Positions 1-7,838 of a stretch of DNA of 13,219 nt are shown here, piece by piece (the first letter of the stretch is position 1; every line of letters begins with the position of its first letter). Position numbers and translations under genes: made by a program. The DNA is taken from NCBI GenBank assembly GCA_030146725.1, contig JASLBJ010000168.1, forward strand, positions 1 through 13,219. The letters run 5' to 3'. The notes beneath the pieces were generated by a model. The model was given only the letters and a program-made list of their open reading frames with translations. It searched no databases and was not told the DNA's origin. The DNA comes from Sphingomicrobium sp. (lineage in GTDB: Bacteria > Pseudomonadota > Alphaproteobacteria > Sphingomonadales > Sphingomonadaceae).

Positions 1-28
1 TGCGCTTCGCAGGCTTAGGGAGAGTGAA

Positions 29-3000
29 TTGGCTCGGATCATCACTAAAGCGCTTTTTAGCACAGTATCGTCGGGGGCGCTGATCGCGGCCGGCTTCGTC
101 GTTGCAACACCAGCTGCCGCGCAGACGACCGGGAACCCACAGCCGCCGCAGACGACGCCGCAGATCCCGGTGACCCCACAACCGCCGCAGGCCACCGGGA
201 CCGCACAGCCGGCGCCAGCCGCCCAAGCTGAAGAGCCGGTGCTGCCGATTGAGGCCGCTCCTGCTCCGACTGACCCAGTGGATGCCGGTGCCGCCGATCC
301 CGATATCGTAGTGACGGGCTTCCGCGCCTCCTTGCAGAACGCGCTGAGCCAGAAGCGCCGCTCGGACCAGATCATCGACGCGATCACCGCCGAAGACATC
401 GCCGACTTCCCGGATGCCAACCTGGCCGAGTCGATCCAGCGGCTGCCTGGAGTCTCGATCGACCGCGACAATGGCGAAGGCCGCTCTGTCACTATCCGCG
501 GCCTTGGTGGCGACTTCCAGATGACCCGGCTCAACGGCGCCGATGCGCTCGCCGTGGCCGGCGGCAGCACGTCCGATGCTGGCGCGAACCGCACCCGCGG
601 CTTCGACTTCAATACCTTTGCCTCCGAGCTGTTCAGCAACATCCGGGTCACCAAGACCACCGCAGCGGTGAACGATGAAGGCTCGCTGGGCGCGATCATC
701 GACCTCACCACCGGCCGTCCGCTTGCTTACCGCGGCAACCGCTACCTACTCGGGCTCGAGGGCGAGTATCGCGAGAATGGCAGCACCTGGAACCCGCGCC
801 TGACGGCTCTCGTCTCGCAGCGGATCGCCGACAATTTCGCGTTGCTTGGCTCAGTTGCCTATCAGGAGCAGCGGCAGCAGATTGACCGCTATAGTCGCGG
901 GATCGGCAGCTTCGAATATCTCTACCGCAACTCGCAGCTGCCGGGCGTTACACCGCCGACCTTCGGCTTCGCGCGGCCGGGCGGCACCGGCCCTACCTTC
1001 GGCTCGGATCCGGCTGCCTATGCGGCGCTGACGCCGACGACTATCATTCCGGCGCTTCCGTCCATCAACCGGCAGGACCTATCGTACGACCGTCTCGGCG
1101 CTACCGCGACCGCACAGTGGCGCCCCAGCAGCCGCACCGAGGTCGTCGTCGACGGTGTCTATTCGCGTTACCGCCAGGACAGCGTGGTCAGCGGAATCAC
1201 CACGATTGGTCTCAACCGCAACTTCCCAACCGGCACCGGCGGCGCGAATCCGCGATTCCTCCGGAGCGGCACCGCAGGGGTGCGGCCACTGTATAACGCC
1301 GACGGCACGCTTAACGTTAATGGACGCAACGACCGGATCGGCTCGGTGAGCGCCAGCGGTTCCGTCACGCAGGGCCTCTTTCCGAGCTGCCGGCCCAGCA
1401 TTTCCGAGTGCGGCCAGACTGCCGCGGGCGGCGAACTCATCCCGGGCACTTTCAACAGCTTCAATCCGCGGAACTTCGACACGTTCGATTATTACAATTC
1501 GCCGGCCTCGCCAGGGTACATCCCCAGCAGTGACAACCTCGCCGGCTTCGTGCCGCTGCTGGGCCGCACCAATACCAAGGTCCGCGAAGCCAACGTCAAC
1601 TCGGCTGGCCAGGCGGATTATCTGGTTCTCGATGACGTCGACTGGCGCAGCTCCGCCGATGCGCAATTCGGCAAGACGAACTTCTACCAGGGCACAATGA
1701 ACGTCACTCACGAGTTTGGCGACAAACTGGCTGCCGAGGGTACCCTCGGCTATTCGCGATCCGAGTTCCGCGGCAGCGGGTTGCTCGCCGAGTTCAATTC
1801 GCTGGACCGGGACAACTACGTGTTCGACGAGCGCGATGGCGGACCGATGCCGGTGTTCAGCCCCGGCTTTGATGTCGGTGATCCGAACCAGTGGACCCTC
1901 GTCAAGGGGCTCTCCGCAATTCGCTATGTCAACACGTTGGTGGATAATGAGTTCAGGGTCGGCCGCCTGAACTTCGCCTACGAGTTGAACAACGACTTCA
2001 CCTTGCGCTGGGGCGGCACGCTTAAGCAGTTCGACTTCGTCAGCAATCAAGTCCGCCGCGACCAGGACATCGAGGCGATCAATCCAACGCTGCAGGAATC
2101 GGGTTTGGCGATCACCGAACTCGGCCGCACAGTCGGGTTCGGCCAGGGTCTTGACGTGCCGGACGGCACCCCGACGCGGATGTTCGTGCCCGACCTCAAC
2201 GCATTCATTCGAGAGTTCGGTATCAACTGCAACTGCGTTAACGAGTGGGGCGACTTCACGGCCGTTCCGGACGGGCGCCAGAACAATCAGGTGCGCGAGC
2301 GCGACACGTCGGGCTTCCTCCAGCTCGACTACAACGTCGATTTGTTCGGGCGACCGTTGCGCGGCAATGCCGGCGTGCGCGTCGCGCGCACCCAGGTGAC
2401 CGGCCGCGGCCGCGTCGGGGCGACCGACGGTACCGAAGGCATCCCGGTCGTGGCGCGAAATACCTATTGGGACACGCTTCCCTCGCTGAACGCAAACTGG
2501 GAGGCGTCCGATAACTTCCTAGTCCGCTTCGCCGCGTCGAAGACGATCTCACGGCCGCAGTTGTCGGCCCTGACGCCAGGCACGACCTCGTTCCCTAACG
2601 TCACCGGCGGCTTGAATTCGGCTGGCGCCGCACCTTCGATCACGGTCGGCAATCCCTATCTGAGCCCGTTCCGCTCGACCAACTTCGATTTAAGCTTCGA
2701 GCGCTATTTCGGGCGCAGCGGCCTCATCGGAGTGACGTTCTTCCACAAGAAATTGGCTTCGTTCCCGCAGCAGATCGCGGTTGAAGTGCCGCTCGAATCG
2801 GTGTTCGAATCGGCGATCTACGAGCAGCTTCTAGGCAGCTTTACCAACCCGGCGTTCCGCGAGTATATCGAGGGCGGCGGCCTGTTCGCGGTCCGTCAGT
2901 TCCGCGATGCACCGGGCGGCACGATCAAGGGCGTCGAGATCAACCTGCAGTCCGACTTCGGCTTCATCTCACCAGCGCTCCGCAGCTTCGGAATCACCGC

Positions 3001-3493
3001 GAACTACACGCATATCGAGTCGAAGCTGAACTACCTCACCAGCACGGGGCTCAGCACAAGGCGCGATCAGACGACGGGCACGGCAGTGAATACTTTTGCG
3101 ACCGGGCCGTTCCTCAATACCTCGCCCGATGCCTTCAATGCGACGCTCTACTACGAGGACAAAAAGTTCTCGGCGCGGGTCTCGAGCTCCTATCGCGAGA
3201 GATACGTTAACCGTTTCCCACTCGCGGCCGGCACCTGCGCCGTAGGAACGACGACGAACAACGGTGGCCCGTGCAACTCTCCGGTGATCGCGGACTTCGG
3301 CTACACCGAGAGTACGCTCAACGTCGACTTTGCGTCGTCCTACAATCTCACCGACTGGATCCGGCTTACCTTTGAGGCGCGCAACCTCACCAGCGAGACG
3401 AGCCGGCGGACGATGTACGAAGACAACCCGGTCACCCAGAACTATCAATCAACCGGCCGCGTGTTCACCGCTGGCGCACGCGTCACCTTCTGA
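29..3493 (+). CDS. TonB-dependent outer-membrane receptor, probable pectin/oligosaccharide importer
   Basis: Energised transporter of the outer membrane; given its neighbours it probably imports pectin-derived oligosaccharides (inference). The 1154-residue product has a signal peptide (K7, hydrophobic 8-25, cleavage near ATPAAA/Q at 31/32), then a Pro/Gln/Thr-rich linker (about 32-90), a TonB box DIVVTG (92-97), and a plug domain (about 100-230) with LPGVSIDRDNGEG and VTIRGLG. The rest is the beta-barrel, ending in the usual Phe (ARVTF). The layout fits the large receptor subfamily common in Caulobacter and sphingomonads. Cysteine pairs such as C454/C461 probably sit in surface loops. The start is TTG with AGGGAGAG four bases upstream; the frame is open to the window edge, so a start further upstream cannot be excluded. 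The esterase follows 100 bases later on the same strand. Family confidence is high; the substrate is inferred. Confidence 0.93.
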   Translation: MARIITKALFSTVSSGALIAAGFVVATPAAAQTTGNPQPPQTTPQIPVTPQPPQATGTAQPAPAAQAEEPVLPIEAAPAPTDPVDAGAADPDIVVTGFRASLQNALSQKRRSDQIIDAITAEDIADFPDANLAESIQRLPGVSIDRDNGEGRSVTIRGLGGDFQMTRLNGADALAVAGGSTSDAGANRTRGFDFNTFASELFSNIRVTKTTAAVNDEGSLGAIIDLTTGRPLAYRGNRYLLGLEGEYRENGSTWNPRLTALVSQRIADNFALLGSVAYQEQRQQIDRYSRGIGSFEYLYRNSQLPGVTPPTFGFARPGGTGPTFGSDPAAYAALTPTTIIPALPSINRQDLSYDRLGATATAQWRPSSRTEVVVDGVYSRYRQDSVVSGITTIGLNRNFPTGTGGANPRFLRSGTAGVRPLYNADGTLNVNGRNDRIGSVSASGSVTQGLFPSCRPSISECGQTAAGGELIPGTFNSFNPRNFDTFDYYNSPASPGYIPSSDNLAGFVPLLGRTNTKVREANVNSAGQADYLVLDDVDWRSSADAQFGKTNFYQGTMNVTHEFGDKLAAEGTLGYSRSEFRGSGLLAEFNSLDRDNYVFDERDGGPMPVFSPGFDVGDPNQWTLVKGLSAIRYVNTLVDNEFRVGRLNFAYELNNDFTLRWGGTLKQFDFVSNQVRRDQDIEAINPTLQESGLAITELGRTVGFGQGLDVPDGTPTRMFVPDLNAFIREFGINCNCVNEWGDFTAVPDGRQNNQVRERDTSGFLQLDYNVDLFGRPLRGNAGVRVARTQVTGRGRVGATDGTEGIPVVARNTYWDTLPSLNANWEASDNFLVRFAASKTISRPQLSALTPGTTSFPNVTGGLNSAGAAPSITVGNPYLSPFRSTNFDLSFERYFGRSGLIGVTFFHKKLASFPQQIAVEVPLESVFESAIYEQLLGSFTNPAFREYIEGGGLFAVRQFRDAPGGTIKGVEINLQSDFGFISPALRSFGITANYTHIESKLNYLTSTGLSTRRDQTTGTAVNTFATGPFLNTSPDAFNATLYYEDKKFSARVSSSYRERYVNRFPLAAGTCAVGTTTNNGGPCNSPVIADFGYTESTLNVDFASSYNLTDWIRLTFEARNLTSETSRRTMYEDNPVTQNYQSTGRVFTAGARVTF

Positions 3494-3545
3494 CACTTCA
3501 GGCGGGCGGCGGCTCAGCTCCGGCCGGGGAGCAACTCGAACTCGA

Positions 3546-3567
3546 CGGCGGGCCCCAGGGCCCGCCG
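3546..3567 (+). terminator. Perfect GC hairpin between receptor and esterase genes
   Basis: A 10-base arm (CGGCGGGCCC, 3546-3555) is followed by CA and its exact reverse complement (3558-3567). Transcribed, it gives a very stable GC hairpin 52 bases after the receptor stop and 26 bases before the esterase start. No T-run follows, so it is not a standard intrinsic terminator. It may instead attenuate transcription or protect the 3' end of the receptor mRNA, lowering esterase expression relative to the receptor. The repeat is seen directly; the role is inferred. Confidence 0.45.
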
Positions 3568-3593
3568 TGTACCCGCTGCGCGACGAGGATTGC

Positions 3594-4439
3594 ATGATCT
3601 TAAAAACAGCCTTCGGGGTTGCGGCAACGGTCGGGTCCGTAGCAGGCGCGGCACAGATGCCGCCGCAGAAGATTGCTGCGGCGAAGATCGTTCTCGTCGG
3701 CGACTCGACGGTCGCGGTCCAGAGCGGATGGGGTCCGAGTTTTTGCACGAAGCGCGTAACCTCGTTCCTGGCCTGCCTGAACCTCGGCCGCGGCGGGCGA
3801 AGTTCGGGCAACTACCGTACGGAAGGCTCGTGGGACATCGCGCTCTCTGAGATGAAGCGGGGCCCCTACGAGGAGAGCTACACACTCATCCAGTTCGGCC
3901 ACAATGACCAGCCGGGGAAGCCCGGCCGCTCGACCGATTTGGCCAAGCAATTTCCGCAGAACCTCCGTCACTATGTTGCCGAGGCGCGGGCAGCGGGCGC
4001 GATCCCGGTGCTGGTGACGCCGCTAACCCGCCGGCAGTTTCGTGATGGCCGCCTCATCGACGACCTCGCACCCTGGGCCGAAGCTACGCGGCGAATTGCC
4101 ACCGAAATGCGTGTGCCGCTTGTCGACCTCCATGCACGGAGCACAGCTGCGGTGCAGGCGATGGCCGCAGTGGCGGCGACTCGGCTTGCGCAGCGCCCGC
4201 CATCAGAGGCAGTGCTGAAGGCAGCTGCAACAGGCACGACGATCGCGGCAGCCACGGGGGCACCCGCAGCCGCGGTATCACCCGCCCAGACGAACGCTTT
4301 GATGGAGCCGATGGGGGAGGCGAAGCTCGCCTTCGACTATACTCATCTCGGCACCGAGGGCGCGGATTTCTTCAGCGCGATCGTCGTCGATGAGCTTGCG
4401 CGCGCAGTGCCGGCGCTTCGCCGCAACCTCATCCCCTAA
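3594..4439 (+). CDS. Secreted SGNH/GDSL esterase, rhamnogalacturonan acetylesterase type (CE12-like)
   Basis: Probably removes acetyl esters from rhamnogalacturonan so that lyases and hydrolases can reach the backbone. The 281-residue product starts with a signal peptide (1 to about 20, cleavage near AGAA/Q). It carries the SGNH blocks in order: GDSTV with nucleophile S38, the glycine block NLGRGGRSSGNY (63-73), FGHND with N104, and DYTH with D248 and H251 as the rest of the triad. This set matches family CE12. The ATG at 3594 was chosen because GAGGA (3585-3589) lies four bases upstream and the signal peptide begins there; the frame is open further upstream but runs back into the receptor gene. 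An Ala-rich stretch (about 185-235) lies before the last block, probably a family-variable insert. The product is likely periplasmic or extracellular and co-transcribed with the receptor. The exact ester substrate is inferred from context. Confidence 0.88.
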   Translation: MILKTAFGVAATVGSVAGAAQMPPQKIAAAKIVLVGDSTVAVQSGWGPSFCTKRVTSFLACLNLGRGGRSSGNYRTEGSWDIALSEMKRGPYEESYTLIQFGHNDQPGKPGRSTDLAKQFPQNLRHYVAEARAAGAIPVLVTPLTRRQFRDGRLIDDLAPWAEATRRIATEMRVPLVDLHARSTAAVQAMAAVAATRLAQRPPSEAVLKAAATGTTIAAATGAPAAAVSPAQTNALMEPMGEAKLAFDYTHLGTEGADFFSAIVVDELARAVPALRRNLIP

Positions 4440-4798
4440 GCGGACGCCATTTCACGAACATTGCCCGTCGGGTGTAAGCCAGTGCTTCAGCCGAGCTGAG
4501 AAGAGGCGGGCTGGCCGCCCGCTTCGCGCCGGGGCCGGTGCTTCCATATTCGGCGAAGCGCGCTTCGCTCGCCTCGAGGTACATTTGCCAGCATGACGTT
4601 CGCCCGAGTGACGGTGAGTTTCTCCTCGCAGCGCCCCGTTCCGAGCAGGTTTCGCTAAGGTTCTTCTCGCGGTGAAGCGTCAGCCGGCGCGGCGCCGAGG
4701 CTCGCATGCGTTCCGCCGCGGTTGCTTACGCCGGCGTCGAAGGCCGGCGCCGCGGCTAGGCCGGACCGGGCCAGAAGCGCCGCTCCGAGCCGGCGCAT
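4429..4798 (-). pseudogene. Remnant of a pectinesterase (CE8) gene, catalytic core deleted
   Basis: Reading the minus strand from an ATG at 4798 gives a signal-peptide-like start (MRRLGAALLARSGLAAAPAF), then SNRGGTHASLGAA. An in-frame TAG at 4657-4655 (codon 48) is followed in the same frame by LLGTGRCEEKLTVTRANV. This resembles the N-terminus of sphingomonad pectinesterases, where an ILLGPGRWxEKLxVxRPNV-type strand follows a GGTxxSLxAAL-type segment. From about 4602 to the TGA at 4429 a different frame encodes a pectinesterase C-terminus: ARFAEYGSTGPGA, then LLSSAEALAYTRRAMF and KWRP. The two ends are joined directly, so roughly 200 or more residues holding the catalytic Asp/Gln/Arg motifs are missing. 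The remnant starts 27 bases after the pectate lyase stop on the same strand, as a third gene of that operon would, and its 3' end overlaps the esterase stop region. Family recognition is from memory of the motifs. Confidence 0.78.
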
Positions 4799-4825
4799 AC
4801 GCCAGGCCGGGAGAGCAGGATCATC

Positions 4826-6172
4826 TCAGCCGCGCTCCCCGCGTGCGTGCGCCGCCGCGTGCGGCTCCGCCAGCATGTTCAGCCATTCCTCAAGCTCGGT
4901 ATAACCATCGCGATCGCGATCGGCATTTCCGTCCGCGGCGTTAGCCGGATCGAGCCGCCGCTGCCGCTCCCAGTCATCGGGCATGCCGTCGCCGTCGCTA
5001 TCCTTCCACGGCGCACCGGGAGCGAGTTCAGGCCACCCGCCGACTTCCCTCTGACTGTCGATGAGCTTACCGGCGCTGGTGCGCACCGTCTCGACCAAGC
5101 GCGCGTCGACGCTGTCGCGAACCAGCGAAGCGCCGGCCGCGGCGAGCACGCGCTCGAAGGCGCGCGGCGCCGGATCGCTTGTCACCGCCGGCATCGGCAC
5201 GGGGCGGCCGAGCCGGTAACCAAGCGCAGTCTCGCCGCTCACCAGACTCCACGGGTCGGCTGGAATGGCGCCGTTCATGCTATTCCCGGCGAAGTACGCC
5301 TTCGCCAATGGATTGCGCTCGTCGAAGGCAATTGGCTTTTTCGAGTTCGGCCCCATTTTGTAGGCGTTGTCGACGAAGTTGTAGGAGGCAAGGCTGGCCT
5401 TTTCGCCACGGTCGGCATTGTAGCCGGAATAACTGCCACCCCAATTGTAGAAGACGTTGGAGCGGATGTCGTAAAAGGCGCCGAGCGGATCGGCAGACGG
5501 CGGCGAATAGTTTCCGGGGCGCGGCATCCGGGCCATGTGGTGAGCCCAGAGGTTGTGATGGAAGCTCATCCTTGCGCCGCGCCCGCCGCGCAGGAGCGAG
5601 CCGTAACCATGTTCGCCCTTCGCGTGGAGCGATTTACGAAGTGACTCCGAGATGATCGACCATTGCACGGTCACATCCTGCAGATCGTCCGCCGCCTTCG
5701 CGTAGGAGGAGCCGGCCGAGAGCGTCTCGTCTACCGACCAGCTTGCCGAAACATGATCGACGATGATCCGTTTGCCGCTGGTGATGTTGAACGCGTCGCT
5801 CTCGATCCCGCCTTCGTCCCCGAGGCGGGAGCGGATGTAGCGCACGATGACGTCGTCGGCGGCGACTTCCAGCAATCGGTCGCGCAGGGTTATGCCGCCG
5901 CCGGGCGCGGTCTGGCCGGCGATGGTGACCTGGCCGTTGCGGATAACGAGCGGCTTCCTAAGGAGAATCGTGCCGCCGATGTCGAACACGACGGTGCGCG
6001 GCCCGCTCGCCTCGACTGCAGCGCGAAGCGAACCGGGACCGCTATCGTGGAGATTGGTTACCCGCAGAACACGGCCGCCACGGCCGCCACGGGAGAGAGC
6101 GCCGGCTCCTTCGGCTCCCGGAAAGGCAACGGGCTGGAGCGCGGAAGCCGCGATCAGGAGACAAAAGATCAT
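4826..6172 (-). CDS. Secreted pectate lyase, polysaccharide lyase family 1 type
   Basis: Cleaves de-esterified homogalacturonan by beta-elimination, giving unsaturated oligogalacturonides; calcium-dependent in this family. The 448-residue product begins with a short signal peptide (about 1-13) and AFPGAEGAGA, then VLRVTNLHDSGPGSLRAAV and VVFDIGGTI, the classic entry into the right-handed beta-helix of this PL1 branch. DHVSASWSVDET (139-150) and HHNLWAHHMARMPR (205-218) carry likely calcium-binding and catalytic Asp/Arg residues. The C-terminus has Asp-rich calcium-binding repeats (DSDGDGMPDDWE 391-402 and a second Asp cluster ending in EEWLN), common in this group. The ATG at 6172 lies two bases after the GH43 stop (TGA AG ATG), so translation is probably coupled; a TTG at 6178 overlapping that stop is the alternative. 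A broken pectinesterase gene follows downstream. Confidence 0.92.
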   Translation of the reverse strand: MIFCLLIAASALQPVAFPGAEGAGALSRGGRGGRVLRVTNLHDSGPGSLRAAVEASGPRTVVFDIGGTILLRKPLVIRNGQVTIAGQTAPGGGITLRDRLLEVAADDVIVRYIRSRLGDEGGIESDAFNITSGKRIIVDHVSASWSVDETLSAGSSYAKAADDLQDVTVQWSIISESLRKSLHAKGEHGYGSLLRGGRGARMSFHHNLWAHHMARMPRPGNYSPPSADPLGAFYDIRSNVFYNWGGSYSGYNADRGEKASLASYNFVDNAYKMGPNSKKPIAFDERNPLAKAYFAGNSMNGAIPADPWSLVSGETALGYRLGRPVPMPAVTSDPAPRAFERVLAAAGASLVRDSVDARLVETVRTSAGKLIDSQREVGGWPELAPGAPWKDSDGDGMPDDWERQRRLDPANAADGNADRDRDGYTELEEWLNMLAEPHAAAHARGERG

Positions 6173-6174
6173 CT

Positions 6175-7785
6175 TCAAAGGGCCTTGTACGTAAAGTTGC
6201 GGAAGCGTGTCTCGCCCGTGCCCGCGGAATAGAGGCCCGGACGAAGCATCAGGAAGCCTCCTCGAACATTATGGTGGTAACCCGAGACTTCCATGCCGCG
6301 ATCAAAACGCTGCCAGGTCCGGCCACCATCGCCGCTCGTATCATAGGTCACGATGTGGCGGTCGTTCGTGACACGCATGCGCATCGACCGGCCGTGCGGG
6401 TTCGCTGGCCTGCCGCGCTCGATCCCATACTGGTGGGTGACGAAGCGCTGCTCGTCAAATCCAAGGCCAGCATACAGCCTTTCGTCATAAAAGAGGATGA
6501 GACCGGAGACCCCGCCCGGCGCGATCTCAATGTCGCACTCGAAGCGGTAAGCCTGGTCGCCAGCGATCAGCAGCAGCGGCGAGGAATCGCTGGGTGCCTT
6601 GCCTTCGCCTTTCAAGATGAGCACGTTGTTTTCGACGCGCGCGCGGCGGCTTTCATTGGCTGCCGGCTTGAAGAAGTTCCACTTGCTGCCGATCCGCAGC
6701 CCGGAGAAATCGTCGGAGAGCGGCTGGCCATGGGGAACGGCGCTGCCGCCCCGGGGCTTCCGGATCGGCTGGGAAAGGTCGCCGCCCGTCATCCTGAACC
6801 AGCCGTCCGGAGTCCACTCGACCGGATCAAGCAGGGTCTGCCGCCCAAGCGTCCAAAAGCCATTCTCGAAGCCGTGATAGACCGTCCACCAGCTTCCGTC
6901 TGGTCCCTCGACTAGAGTCGAATGACCGCGTGACCACCATTTCTCGTCGTTGCTGACGGTGCGCACCAATGGATTGCCAGGATGGTTCTCCCAAGGGCCG
7001 TGGATCGAGCGCGAGCGCGCGGCGATCACCATGTGCCCGGTGGGCGGACCCGCGGTGCCGCCAACGGCCGTGATCAGATAGAAATAGTCGCCGCGCCGCG
7101 TAATCTTGGGCCCTTCGGGTGAGAAGCCTTCGACGACCCAATCCGCTGGGTACCGCCAGGGATCATAGACATGCTCGGTCCGTCCGATCGTGGAGAGGCC
7201 GTCATCGCTGAGTCGGATTCGATCGCCGCCTGACAGGAACAACCAACGTGAGCCGTCCTCCCCAACGGCGTGGCCGGGATCGATGTGGTTGGGGAGCTTA
7301 AGGTCGATGGGTTCGCTCCATGGACCCTCGATCCGATCGGCCCAGATTACGTAGCTTGTATTGGGCGAAGCCTTGACGGGCACGTAGAGGAAGTAGCGCC
7401 CCTTGTGCCTGATAAGCTCCGGGGCCCAGACCGAACCGATATTCTTGCTGAGCGCCGCCGTGACGGGGCGCCAGTTCACCAGATCCCTCGAGTGCCAGAT
7501 GACCAGACCCGGATAGGAGTCGAAGGTCGAGAAGGTCATGTAGTAGTTAGCGCCGTCCTTCAGGATCGTTGGATCCGGATGATCGCCCGACATGACTGGG
7601 TTGAGGAATGTCCCGTTGCCGAGGTCTGCGACGCGCTGATTATCGAAGCCGCGCCGCCAGCCTGGTTGCTGGGTTGCGGAGAGGGAGCCGGGCACTGAGG
7701 CCTCGACGCCCTTACTGTTATGAAGTGCCACTGCGGCAGCGCCCGCAATTGCGGCACCAAAGGTTTCGCGCCTGCTGAAGTCCAT
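6175..7785 (-). CDS. Tat-exported glycoside hydrolase family 43 enzyme with C-terminal beta-sandwich
   Basis: Likely an arabinofuranosidase, xylosidase or galactan-active enzyme trimming pectin side chains; GH43 subfamilies cannot be told apart by eye. The 536-residue product starts MDFSRRETFG, a twin-arginine signal followed by a hydrophobic Ala-rich stretch (about 10-21). The five-bladed propeller shows the three GH43 acids: D71 in HPDPTI (base), D169 in HIDPGHA (pKa modulator) and E224 in FSPEGP (acid), plus SVWAPEL (118-124). Residues about 356-536 form a second domain beginning LSDDFSG, like the C-terminal concanavalin-type domain of GH43 beta-xylosidases. The ATG at 7785 was chosen for the Tat motif and the GAGAGGAAGC just upstream; the frame is open to 7884 but that extension looks non-coding. 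First gene of the minus-strand operon, with a putative operator 39 bases upstream. Confidence 0.9.
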   Translation of the reverse strand: MDFSRRETFGAAIAGAAAVALHNSKGVEASVPGSLSATQQPGWRRGFDNQRVADLGNGTFLNPVMSGDHPDPTILKDGANYYMTFSTFDSYPGLVIWHSRDLVNWRPVTAALSKNIGSVWAPELIRHKGRYFLYVPVKASPNTSYVIWADRIEGPWSEPIDLKLPNHIDPGHAVGEDGSRWLFLSGGDRIRLSDDGLSTIGRTEHVYDPWRYPADWVVEGFSPEGPKITRRGDYFYLITAVGGTAGPPTGHMVIAARSRSIHGPWENHPGNPLVRTVSNDEKWWSRGHSTLVEGPDGSWWTVYHGFENGFWTLGRQTLLDPVEWTPDGWFRMTGGDLSQPIRKPRGGSAVPHGQPLSDDFSGLRIGSKWNFFKPAANESRRARVENNVLILKGEGKAPSDSSPLLLIAGDQAYRFECDIEIAPGGVSGLILFYDERLYAGLGFDEQRFVTHQYGIERGRPANPHGRSMRMRVTNDRHIVTYDTSGDGGRTWQRFDRGMEVSGYHHNVRGGFLMLRPGLYSAGTGETRFRNFTYKAL

Positions 7786-7824
7786 GCTTCCTCTCCGACG
7801 TCCGATGCGTCTGTCCGAACATGG

Positions 7825-7838
7825 GGTAACCGGTGTCA
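7825..7838. promoter_or_regulatory. Putative operator before GH43/pectate lyase operon (LacI-like site)
   Basis: GGTAACCGGTGTCA (read on the minus strand as TGACACCGGTTACC) has a central ACCGGT palindrome and arms close to LacI-family half sites. It lies 39 bases upstream of the GH43 start codon, and the identical 14 bases recur upstream of the TRAP operon at 8976-8989. I could not identify clear -35 and -10 elements for GH43, so its position relative to the transcription start is unknown. The identity and placement are seen; binding by a LacI-type repressor is inferred. Confidence 0.55.

Noticed and set aside
1079..2050. Long open frame on the minus strand inside the receptor gene
   Set aside because: It is a shadow of the GC-rich receptor codons; the translation shows no domain, and the plus-strand receptor is certain here.
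4506..4522. Six-base GC hairpin considered as a terminator for the esterase gene
   Set aside because: Short stem, no T-run, and it falls inside the pectinesterase remnant.
4553..4568. Perfect 16-base palindrome GCGAAGCGCGCTTCGC between the convergent genes
   Set aside because: It lies in the coding remnant of the pectinesterase C-terminus (the EARF codons), has no loop or T-run, and is probably chance in GC-rich sequence.
4847..5644. Long plus-strand open frame opposite the pectate lyase
   Set aside because: Its product has no recognisable motif, while the opposite strand encodes a full pectate lyase.
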